A program made the position numbers and the translations under genes. A stretch of DNA of 64,000 nt from JAQBQB01 sp963846925 (lineage in GTDB: Bacteria; Gemmatimonadota; Gemmatimonadetes; Gemmatimonadales; Gemmatimonadaceae), in NCBI GenBank assembly GCA_963846925.1, contig CAWJXW010000005.1:248001-312000 (forward strand), written 5' to 3'. The notes below the pieces were generated by a model. That model was not told the DNA's origin. It saw only the letters and a program-made list of their open reading frames with translations, and did no database searches. This document shows, piece after piece, positions 27,579 to 36,143 of this stretch. The stretch's first letter is position 1, and each line of letters opens with the position of its first letter.

Positions 27579-28716
27579 CTACGTGTCGTCCCGCGTCCCC
27601 TTCGTGATGTTGCTGATCTGCAGATCCCACGCGAACGGATCGGGCGTGTGATAGCTCTTGAATTTCGACGTGTGAATGTCGCCGCCGCCGCCGGTGTCGA
27701 CGGTGAGGTGTGACGGATCCTGGCGGTTCGGACTTCCCAACCCGCGCTTCATGAGCTCCGCTTCGACCTTGTCCGGATCGAACGCCCTCGATGCCGAACG
27801 AGATGTGGTCGATGCTCATCGCGGCCCGGTTGCGAATGATCGCGCCGCCGATGTCACCGATGTGCACCTGCGACTGATTCCCCGAGGCGAAGCTGCGCGG
27901 CACCCAGCTCAAGAGCGCTTCGTAGAACGCGACGGTGCGCCGGAAATCGGTGCAGCCGTACGAGATGTGGTCGAGCCACACGGTCTTCCATCCAGTGGGC
28001 TCGAACGGCGCGGCCGCCGCGACCTTCCCGTTCGCTGCTCCCTTCCGACGATTCGCCTTTGTCCCGTTGGTGACCTGAATGTCGAAGCCGTCAGGGTCCT
28101 GAATGTGGAAGCTCTTGAAATCGCCGACGTGATCGGCGGCGGGATTGAGCCCGCGCTTCTTGAGCTCCGCTTCGACCTTGTTCGTGTCCCACGGCTCGAT
28201 GCCCCACGCGAGGTTGCTGATGCGCGCCGTGCGCGGTGGACCGCCGCGACCGCCACCGCGTCCGCCGCCACGGCCACCGCCAGCCGTGTCGCCCGCCGGA
28301 ACAGGTGCCGGCGCAGGAGCGGGTGGCGGCACGAAGCCGTTCGTCATGATGACCCCGCCGACGTCGTCGCCGATGTCGAGCACCGCCTGCTTGCCGTCAT
28401 CGCTTCGCACCTTCCATCCCATGAGCGCCGAATAGAACGCGGCCGCCTTCGGATAGTCGGTGCACTGATAGGTGATGTGATCGAGCCACACGGTTTTCCA
28501 ACCGGTCGGATCGAACGGCGGTGGCAAATGCGTCGTGTCGCCCGGCGCGCGAACTCCGCGCCCCAAACGTCCTCGCCCGGCGGCCGTGTCGCCACCCTGC
28601 GCAAACGACGACGCGGGAATCGCGATCGCCGCGACGCCGAGTGCGCGCAGCAGTTCGCGGCGCGAGAGCATGCCCTTGTCGAACTCGCGAAACAAGCGAT
28701 CGATCGGATTGTCCAT
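27579..28716 (-). CDS. Tat-exported double VOC (glyoxalase/bleomycin-resistance) domain protein, copy 1 (one frameshift)
   Basis: Exported protein with two vicinal-oxygen-chelate modules; the enzymatic role is unknown. ATG 28716 follows AGGAGA. Twin-arginine signal: SRRELLRALGVAAIAIPASSFAQ (two basic residues, then a hydrophobic core). Module 1 begins WLDHITYQCTDYPKAAAFYS, with a metal-ligand-type His, and ends HIQDPDGFDIQVTN. Module 2 begins WLDHISYGCTDFRRTVAFYE and ends SYHTPDPFAWDLQI. A glycine/arginine linker (GGGRGGGRGGGRGG) lies in module 1. The frame breaks once near 27785; the corrected protein ends at 27579 with NITKGTRDDT. The paralogue is at 36144. In such genomes these are generic Tat VOC proteins of unproven function. 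Confidence 0.83.
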
Positions 28717-28787
28717 CGTCGTCTCCTGTTCTTAAACCGGGGTTATCTCACTCGCGCCAGCGCGCCACAAAAAATGGGTTGCCGCCG

Positions 28788-30872
28788 TCAGGCCGTCCAC
28801 CGGTCCACCGGTCCACCGGTCCACCGGTCCACCGGTCCACCGGTCCACCGGTCTACCGGTCCACCGGTCAGTCTCAGCGCGATGAACTCGCCCGAGTACG
28901 GGCCGCCGCTCACCGCGACGACGATGTACTGCTTGCCGTTCACCGCGTACGTCATCGGCGACGCGCTCATCGGCGCGGGGAGCAGCACCGACGCCGACCT
29001 CGGCGCCCGTCGTCTTGTCGTACGCGCGCAGCATCGCGCCGCGCGGGCGCGTCGGCAGCGTCGTCACCTGCGGGTCGCCGGCGATGACGAGCGTCTTCGT
29101 GACGAGCGTGCCGACGATGAAGCCCGGCTGTCCCGTGCGCGGAATGGTCATGCCCTTGAGCGCTTCGATGATTGCGCACCGCGTCCGGCGTCTCGCCGTG
29201 CGGCACCTGCCACGCGATCTCGCCCTTGTCGAGGTTGATCGCGCGTCATCGTTCCGTACGGCGGCTTGAAGATCGACAACCCTTGCACGGTGAGACCGCC
29301 GCGCGCGACCGCCGGCTGCGGCGCGATGCCGGCGATCCAATCCATGTCCGAGCGTTCCTTGCTCGGCTGCACGAGCCCGAGGACCGACGGGCGCCGCGTT
29401 CGACGCGGCGACGTAGACCGTGTGCGTCTCCGGATCGAACGCGCCGCCCGGCCAGTTCGTGCCGCCGTTCGTCGGGCCGCGCGTGAGCGTGGCGATCGGA
29501 CCGTCGGCCTTGCTCACGACGGGCGGCGTGAAGATCGGGCCGAGCTTGTAGCGCGACGCGATCGCGACCGCCTGCGCGTGCAGCTCCGGCGTGAAGTCGA
29601 TCAGGTCGTCGATCGACGTGCCGTTCTTCGCGTACGCCGGCCGGCTTGGTCGGAATCGGCTGCGTCGGCGAATACCACTCGCCCGGCACCTCGCCCTTCT
29701 CGACCGGCTTCTCCTCGAACGGCCACACCGGCTTTCCGGTGACTCGATCGAAGACGTACAGAATGCCCTGCTTGGTCGGCACGGCGACGGCCTTGATCGC
29801 TCTGCCGTCGACGGTGATGTCGGCGAGAATCGGCGCGGCGGAGAGATCGAAGTCCCAGATCGGATGATGCACGATCTGGTAGTGCCACTTCTTCGCGCCG
29901 GTGCGCAGGTCGAGACAGACGAGGCTCTCGCCGTAGAGATCGTTGCCCGGACGATGCCCGCCGTAGTAGTCGCCGGTCGGCGACTCGACCGGCAGATAGA
30001 CGAGCCCGAGCTCTTCGTCGATCGTGACCTGCGTCCACACGCCGGTGTTCCCCGTGTACTCGGCGGAGCCGTTCAGCCACGTGTCGTAGCCGGGCTCGCC
30101 CTTCTGCGGAATCGGTGTGGAAGGTCCAGAGGCGCTTGCCGGTGCGGACGTCGAAGCCGCGGACGTAGCCTTTGTTGTTCTTGAAACTCTTCGGCGCGGT
30201 GCCTTCGCGGAACGCCGCGCCGATGACGATCGACGTCGCGGCCGACGACCGGCGCGCCCTGGAATCCGATTTCGCCGGTGATGAGATCGGGCAGGATCGT
30301 CTGGTCGATGTCGGTCTTGAGATCGACGGCGCCGTTCGTGCCGAAGCTCGGAATCGGCGCGCCGGTCTTCGCGTCGAGCGCGATGAGCCGATAGCCGGGC
30401 GTGACGTAGAGGATTCGTTCTTCGCGGCCGTCGGTCCAATACGCGAGGCCGCGCCCGGAGAGCTGGCGGGGCGCCGCGGCGCCGCGCGGTCCTTCGTCCT
30501 CGCGATGCACCCAGCTCTGCGCGCCGGTCGACCGCGTCGAGCGCGACGACGGCGCGGTTCGTTCCGCCCGTCGTGTAAAGGACGCCGCCGACGACCAGCG
30601 GCGTGCCCTCGAGCTTGAACTCGGGGCGAGGGCCGAGCGAGTCGGTCTTGAAGCGCCACGCGACCTCGAGCGAGCTGAAGTTGGTCGGCGCCGATCTGGT
30701 CGAGCGGCGAGTAGCGCGAGCCGCGCGTGTCGCCGCGTGTAGCTCGGCCACTCGCCGTGCGCTCGTCGTGAGCGGCTGGCCGCCCTGCGCGTGCAGCGGC
30801 GCGGCCGGCGACGATCAGTGCAAGCGATGCGAGCGTCAACCCGCGTGTCAACAGGCGAACGTCACGCGCCAT
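28788..30872 (-). CDS. PQQ-dependent membrane-associated dehydrogenase (many frameshifts)
   Basis: Quinoprotein dehydrogenase of the glucose/alcohol dehydrogenase type, acting in the periplasm and passing electrons to the respiratory chain; the substrate is not predictable. The start ATG 30872 opens a signal-like stretch (TRGLTLASLALIVAG). Landmarks in order are NFSSLEVAWRFKTD, TPLVVGGVLYTTGG, RLIALDAKTGAPIPSFG, YVRGFDVRTGKRLWTFHT, WTQVTIDEELGLVYLPVESP, CLDLRTGAKKWHYQ, HHPIWDFDLSAAPILAD, GGTNWPGGAFDP and MTYAVNGKQYIVVAVSGG, which together match the eight-bladed PQQ propeller. They occur in shifting frames, needing at least seven single-base corrections. The last normal residues, GEFIALRL, run straight into an 8-bp array, adding a (TGGPVDRW)n tail before a stop at 28788. 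Confidence 0.8.
28794..28870 (-). repeat. 8-bp tandem repeat, locus F, encoding the PQQ dehydrogenase tail
   Basis: About nine copies, one altered to ACCGGTAG. The array follows directly on the last conserved dehydrogenase codons, and the first stop codon in frame comes 3 nt beyond its far end. Confidence 0.92.
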
Positions 30873-31018
30873 TCGTGTCTCGTGGCCAAAGGTCGGGCGG
30901 AATGATGGCGAGACGCAGACGGAAACCGGAATGCCGCGCGTAGTCTGGCGGTACCTCCGCATGTTTTGGTGCAGCCTTAGCCGAAGCCAAGACACACGGT
31001 TCACCCGGGAGTCGGTTG

Positions 31019-32209
31019 ATGTCCCGAGAGACGATTGTGGTCGCCGTCGCCCTCCTCGTGGCTGCCCAGGCGGGATGGATCGTCGCACTTCTCGTCAGCC
31101 GCGCGCGCGGCGCCGCGAGAGCGAGGCGCGCAACAGCGCCATTCTTCGCGCGCTTCCCGATCTGATGTTCGTCCTGACGCGCGACGGCGTCTACGTCGAC
31201 TACAACGCGAAGGACGAATCGCTGCTTTTCGTCCCGCCGTCGCAAGTTTCTCGGCCGGAGCATGCGCGACATCCTGCCTCCGGCCGCTGGCGGACGATGT
31301 TCGAGGAGAAGTTACGCGCGCCTCGTTCGCCGGCGAAGAGCCCGTCGTGGTCGAGTACGAAATCCCGCTGCCGTCAGGCGAAGTCGGACACTTCGAGGCG
31401 CGCGTCGTTCGCTGCGAAACCGACAAGATGCTCAGCATCATCCGCGACGTGACGCCGCAGAAGCGGGCGCAGGCGGAGCTCCACAACGCGCAGCTCGAGC
31501 TCCTGCGCGCGTCGAAGCTCGCGACCCTCGGCGAATTCGCCGCGTCGATCGCGCACGAATTGGCGCAGCCGCTCACCGCGATCATCGCCAACTCGCGCGC
31601 GTCGCTCCGCCTCCTCGACCGCGACGCGAGCGATCTCGCCGAGGTCCGCCGGAGCCTGCACGACGTCCTCGAGTCGTCGCGCGTCGCGCGCGACGTGATC
31701 CACCACACACGCCACCTGTTCGGCCACGGCGATCCCGAGCAGGCGCCCATCGACCTTGCCGCCATCGTCAACGAAGTGTGCATGATGGTGACGTCCACGC
31801 TTGCCGAGCACCGCATCTCCCTCGACGTGCAGCTCGACGTAGGATCGGATGATTCGCGGCGATCGCGTCCAGCTTCGACAGGTGATCCTCAACCTGATCA
31901 GCAACGGGATTCAGGCGATGGAGCAACTGGGCGCCGAGCGGACACGCCGCCTCTCGATCTCCGCGCGCCGTGAACCCCAACGGCACGGCCCGGTTGACGG
32001 TCAGCGACACCGGCATCGGCCTGGCGAACGTCGACCGCGAGCGGCTCTTCAGCGAGTCCTACACGACGAAGCCCGACGGCATGGGGTGGGGACTGTCGAT
32101 CAGCCGCTCGATCGTCGAGGCGCACGGCGGCCAACTGTGGGCGGAGCCGAACGACGGCGGCGGCGCGAGCTTCTCGTTCACGCTGCCGAGCCCGAACGTA
32201 ACGGCGTGA
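31019..32209 (+). CDS. Membrane-bound PAS-type sensor histidine kinase (several frameshifts)
   Basis: Two-component sensor kinase; the stimulus and partner are unknown. ATG 31019 opens a single membrane segment (VVAVALLVAAQAGWIVALLV). A PAS-like region follows (LPDLMFVLTRDGVYVDYNA, then EARVVRCETDKMLSIIRDVT). The dimerisation helix contains the H-box SIAHELAQPLTAIIANSRAS; the ATPase domain shows the N-box QVILNLISNGIQAM, G1 VSDTGIG and GWGLSISRSIVEAHGG. Breaks near 31110, 31250, 31850 and 31970 must be bridged, giving about 395 residues. No response regulator lies next to it, so it may act on an unlinked partner. It is divergent from the PQQ dehydrogenase, with a 146-bp gap in which I see no clear site. 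Confidence 0.8.
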
Positions 32210-32253
32210 CCGGGAGCAGCTTGCGAGGGAAGCCTCCCTCGCCCACGTCCGGC

Positions 32254-32446
32254 ATCAACGGGGGTAAACGGACACAAACGGAATCTGACGGAAACAAACG
32301 GATCAAACTGCGACAATCGTTTTTTTGGAACTGCGCACCGGTTGAGGTCTAGGCGCATGGCGAGAGTGACCTCCCGAGGTAGTTCCCAAAGCTTTTCATC
32401 CGTTTGTGTCCGTTCCGTCCGTTTGTGTCCGTGTACCCCCGTTGAT
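32254..32446. repeat. 193-bp element with ~50-bp terminal inverted repeats (MITE-like)
   Basis: The left arm (32254-32303) and right arm (32397-32446) are imperfect inverted copies: both begin ATCAACGGGGGTA (right arm read on the - strand) followed by CACAAACGGA-type repeats. The 93-bp centre contains TTTTTTTGGAACT and, inverted, AGTTCCCAAAGC. It occupies most of the 364-bp gap between the histidine kinase and the next gene; nothing coding is visible. Confidence 0.8.
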
Positions 32447-32573
32447 CTCGCCCTGCCGACGGCCCGTGTTGGCAGAGGCTCCGACCAGAAGAACGCCGGG
32501 AGCACCTTGCCGTCCCCGCACCCAAACCGCCAACTTCACGCTGCCCATCCCCCACCAAAGAGGGCCGAACGGC

Positions 32574-33422
32574 GTGCGACTAGTGATCAGCCGGTTGATT
32601 GCGTGCGCGTTTGCGACCATCCCTGTGGTCATCCCGCGGATGCTCGTCGCCCAGGCACCCGCCCCCCTCGCGCCGGCGGCGCCGAACGGGCAGACCGTCA
32701 CGCCCGCCTTCGAGGGCTGGTACAGGAATCCGGACGGCACGTACAGCATTTCGTTCGGCTACTACAACCGGAACACGACGGAAGTCCTTTCGGTGCCGAT
32801 CGGGCCGGACAACTTCGTCAGTCCGGGAAACCCGAATCAAGGTCAGCCCGCGTTCCTCTATCCTCGGCGAAACTGGGGCGTGTTCGCGGTCAAAGTGCCG
32901 GCGGACTTCGGCGACCAGAAGAAGGTCGTCTGGACGGTCAAGATTCGCGGTCAAACGTTCTCGGTCCCCGGAAGCTTGCGCGAGGAATGGCAGATCGACG
33001 CGCTCGAGGGAGAAGCGGGCTCCAACAACACGCCGCCCGCTCTCGGCTTCGAGGAAGGGGGGGGCGGGCCTCAGGGGCGCGGGCCGGCGGGCATCACGGT
33101 CGAGCGATCGGCGACCGTCGGCAAGCCGCTCTCGCTCACCGTTTTTGCGACTGACGATGGCGCCGGAGTCGGCGCGCTCTCGCGCGGCGGCGCTCCCGTC
33201 ACGTTGACCTGGTTCACGCATCAAGGGCCGGCTCAGGTCACGTTCGCCCCGCCGGCTTCGCGTCTCACGCCGACGGGCGGCAAGGCGACGACGACGGCGA
33301 CGTTCAGCCAACCCGGTGACTATATCCTTCGCGTGCGCGCGAACGACTCCGACGTCACGGCCGCGGGACACGCGCAGTGCTGCTGGACCAACGCATACGT
33401 CAAAGTGAGGGTGACGCCATGA
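32574..33422 (+). CDS. Secreted protein of unknown function, coupled to the haem/copper protein
   Basis: I do not recognise a named family. GTG 32574 gives a signal-like N-terminus (LVISRLIACAFATIPVVIPRMLVAQ) and a mature part of about 255 residues with an immunoglobulin-like feel: FEGWYRNPDGTYSISFGYYNRN, then PRRNWGVFAVKVP, VVWTVKIRGQTFSVPG, and a C-terminal half containing PVTLTWFTHQG and GDYILRVRANDSD. It ends AHAQCCWTNAYVKVRVTP, with a vicinal cysteine pair that could bind metal or form a disulfide. Its TGA stop overlaps the ATG of the next gene in ATGA, so the two products are made together and probably act together in the periplasm. Confidence 0.7.
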   Translation: MRLVISRLIACAFATIPVVIPRMLVAQAPAPLAPAAPNGQTVTPAFEGWYRNPDGTYSISFGYYNRNTTEVLSVPIGPDNFVSPGNPNQGQPAFLYPRRNWGVFAVKVPADFGDQKKVVWTVKIRGQTFSVPGSLREEWQIDALEGEAGSNNTPPALGFEEGGGGPQGRGPAGITVERSATVGKPLSLTVFATDDGAGVGALSRGGAPVTLTWFTHQGPAQVTFAPPASRLTPTGGKATTTATFSQPGDYILRVRANDSDVTAAGHAQCCWTNAYVKVRVTP

Positions 33423-34774
33423 GGCTGTACACCTCGAGTCTGGCCGTCGCCGGCGCACTGGCGCTGGCTCTGCCGCTGGCGCTCTACCGACCCAAACCGG
33501 CCGTGGCGACGACGCATCGCGCCGTCACCTACGCGAAGGACGTCGCGCCGATCCTCCAGCAGAAGTGCCAGGAGTGTCACCAGCCGAACTCGATCGCGCC
33601 GATGTCGCTCCTCACGTACGGGGACGCAGTCGACAACGCCGACGCGATCAAGGACAAGGTCGCGAACCGGTTGATGCCGCCCTGGCACATCGACAAGAAC
33701 GTGGGCATCCAGAAGTTCAAGAACGATCGCAGCCTCACCGACGAGCAGATCGCGACGATCGTGAACTGGGTCGACGACGGAACGCCGCGCGGCAATCCGT
33801 CGGACGAACCGCCGCCGCGCGCGTTCGCCGATCCCAATCGCTGGCAGCTCGCCGACAAGATGGGCGGACCGCCGGATCTCGTCATCCGCTCGACGCCCTA
33901 CACGCTCGCCGCGCACACGCAGGACAAATGGTACCGCCCGACGATCGAGACCGGGCTGACCGAGCCGCGCTGGGTGCGCGCGATGGAGATCAAGCCGGTG
34001 CGTCCCGGCGACCGCAAGATCGTCCACCACGTGCTCGCGTATCTCATTCAGGACGAGCCGGAAATCACGGGACTCGCCAGCACCGCGCACGATCACCAGA
34101 ACAATCCCGGCCTGTTCATGGAATGGGCGGTCGGCAAGACGGGGCAGATCTACGAGAACGACGCCGGCAAGCTGATGCTCCCCGGCTCGAAGATCCGGTA
34201 CGAGATCCACATGCACGCGGTGGGGCAGGAGTACAAGGACAGCCAGGTCGAGCTGGCGATCTACTTCTACCCGAAGGGCTTCGTCCCCAAGCACCGCACG
34301 GTGCTGACGATGTTCAACGTCGCGCGGAACTCGGACCTCGACATTCCGCCCAATGAGAAAACCATAACGCAGAACTTCTACGTGCTTCAGGCGCCGGCGC
34401 GCCTCGAGAATTTCCAGCCGCACATGCACATGCGCGGCACGGCGATGTCGCTCGAGGCGATCTATCCGGACGGACGCAAGGAAGTCTTGAGCCAGGTCAA
34501 GAACTTCCAGTGGAACTGGCACATCAACTACGTCTACGCCGACGACGTCGCCCCGCTTCTCCCGAAGGGCACGACGCTCGCCTTCACGGCGTGGCACGAC
34601 AACACGGCCGCGAACAAGAACAACCCCGACCCGAACCAGTGGGTCGGCTGGGGCGACCGCACGGTCGACGAGATGGCCCACAACTGGATCGACGTGACCT
34701 ATCTCGAGCAGGCCGAATTCGACTCGTTGGTCGCTGCCCGCAAAGCCACGGCGCGGCCGAAGGTCATTCCGTAG
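33419..34774 (+). CDS. Cytochrome c / copper type II monooxygenase-like exported protein
   Basis: Exported redox protein of 451 residues. The signal peptide is residues 1-30. A CQECH haem-c site lies at about residue 50 and the distal Met is likely in RLMPPWH. The rest resembles the copper-binding halves of peptidylglycine/dopamine-type monooxygenases: KIVHHVLAY (His-His pair), IRYEIHMHAVG and FQPHMHMRGTAMS (His-x-His sites), and FTAWHDNTAANKNNPDP near the end. This haem plus PHM-like arrangement is known in several soil phyla without a proven substrate. It is translationally coupled to the secreted protein upstream, and the frame is intact. A GC hairpin at 34778-34808 without a T-tract separates it from the next gene. 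Confidence 0.78.
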   Translation: MRLYTSSLAVAGALALALPLALYRPKPAVATTHRAVTYAKDVAPILQQKCQECHQPNSIAPMSLLTYGDAVDNADAIKDKVANRLMPPWHIDKNVGIQKFKNDRSLTDEQIATIVNWVDDGTPRGNPSDEPPPRAFADPNRWQLADKMGGPPDLVIRSTPYTLAAHTQDKWYRPTIETGLTEPRWVRAMEIKPVRPGDRKIVHHVLAYLIQDEPEITGLASTAHDHQNNPGLFMEWAVGKTGQIYENDAGKLMLPGSKIRYEIHMHAVGQEYKDSQVELAIYFYPKGFVPKHRTVLTMFNVARNSDLDIPPNEKTITQNFYVLQAPARLENFQPHMHMRGTAMSLEAIYPDGRKEVLSQVKNFQWNWHINYVYADDVAPLLPKGTTLAFTAWHDNTAANKNNPDPNQWVGWGDRTVDEMAHNWIDVTYLEQAEFDSLVAARKATARPKVIP

Positions 34775-34815
34775 CGAGTAGGCCGCGCGAGGATCGGCCG
34801 CGGCCTACCCCGTCC

Positions 34816-35470
34816 ATGGAACTGCTCAACGACGAAGACGTCCGCGTTCTGGGCTCGCTGGCCGAGAAAGAGCTGACGACGCCCGAGAACTATCCGCTCT
34901 CGCTCAACGCGCTGACGAACGCCTGCAATCAGCAGTCGAATCGCGATCCGGTCGTGAAGTACGACGAGGCGACGGTCAAGGCCGCGGTGGACCGTCTGCG
35001 CAAATACTCCCTCGTCCGCAGCATCCAGCGAGTCGACGCGCGGGTCATGAAGTACATGCACCTGATGAGTGACGCGCTCAACCTGGATCGTCCCGAGATC
35101 GCGACGATGTGCGTGCTCATGCTGCGCGGGCCGCAGACGGTCGGCGAGATTCGAACGCGCACCGCTCGCCTATTCGACTTTCAGAGTCTCGAGGAAGTCG
35201 AAGCGACTCTCAACGCGTTGGCTGTCCGGACGCCGTCGCCACTCGTCACTCGCCTCGAACGCCAGCCGGGCCAGAAGGAGGCGAGGTTCGCGCACTTGTT
35301 GTCCGGCGAAGTCACGGTCGTCGCATCCGCTGCACCTGCTCCGGCCACGCCCCAGCGTCCGCGACGATCCGGATCGGCTCGAGTTCCTAGAGAAAACGAT
35401 CGAGTCGCTGCGGAGCGAGGTGGCTGATTTGCGAGAGGAAGTGGGCGAGCTCAAGCGCTTGCTACAATGA
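34816..35470 (+). CDS. yceH: YceH / DUF480 family protein (one frameshift)
   Basis: Cytoplasmic protein of the DUF480 family, made of two winged-helix domains; its function is unestablished. ATG 34816 begins MELLNDEDVRVLGSLAEKEL, and TPENYPLSLNALTNACNQQSNRDP is the strongly conserved family block at residues 22-45. Later blocks are VKAAVDRLRKYSLV, MCVLMLRGPQTVGEIRTRT and LVTRLERQPGQKEARFAHLLSG. The frame breaks near 35355-35360; in the other frame a C-terminal coiled coil (FLEKTIESLRSEVADLREEV) runs to 35470, as is typical for the family. It overlaps the converging tag gene slightly or abuts it. The family call is firm. Confidence 0.88.
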
Positions 35471-35485
35471 GGCGGGCGATCCGAA

Positions 35486-36053
35486 TCAGAGATTCATCAC
35501 CTGAGCGCGCCGAAAGCAGCGGGCCGAATGGTCGTTGACGATCCCCACCGCTTGTGCCCACGCGTAGACGATCGTCGGGCCCAACAAACTTGAAGCCGCG
35601 CCGCTTCATCTCTTTCGAGATTCGCTCGGAAAGCGGTGACGACGCCGGCACCGTGCGGCCGTTGCCCTTCACGACCTTGCCGTCGGTAAACGACCAGCAA
35701 AAGTCGACGAACCGCTCGCCGCGCTCTTCCATCTCGCAGTAAATCTCCGCGCCGCGAATGGTGGCCTCGATTTTCGCCCGCGCGCGGATGATCCCTTCGT
35801 CGGCCATGAGCCGGGCGACGTCCCGTTTCCCGAATCGAGCGACTTTTTCCGGATCGAAACCGGCGAACGCCTTCCGAAAGGCCGGCCGCTTTCGCAGGAC
35901 GATGATCCAAGCGAGGCCAGCCTGGAATCCCTCGAGCATCAGCATCTCCCACAAGAGCCGGGAGTCCCGCACCGGGACGCCCCATTCCTCGTCGTGGTAG
36001 GCCCGCATCAGCGCATCGCCCTCGGCCCACGTACAACGATGCAGATCGGCCAT
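35486..36053 (-). CDS. tag: DNA-3-methyladenine glycosylase I (one frameshift)
   Basis: Base-excision repair enzyme that removes 3-methyladenine from DNA. ATG 36053 begins MADLHRCTWAEGD, and YHDEEWGVPVRD follows at about residue 19; Cys7 and His20 are the first two ligands of the family zinc snap. LLWEMLMLEGFQAGLAWIIVLRKR and FAGFDPEKVA match the conserved core, and FVDFCWSFTDGK is also typical. After FKFVGP the frame breaks (near 35582); the alternative frame reads TIVYAWAQAVGIVNDHSARC, which carries the expected C-terminal His-x3-Cys zinc ligands and ends at 35486. With the correction it has normal length, about 188 residues. The enzyme identity is very likely. Confidence 0.92.
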
Positions 36054-36143
36054 TCCCGGCTCCCTTGCTCGGCGGTGGACTTCGTTCCATAGTCTGCTGT
36101 CCCGGGCAACCCCACTTCACCCGAAATCTCGCAGGAGCTTCCG

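Noticed and set aside
34778..34808. Terminator between the haem/copper protein and YceH genes
   Set aside because: The 10-bp stem is perfect, but there is no T-tract on either strand.
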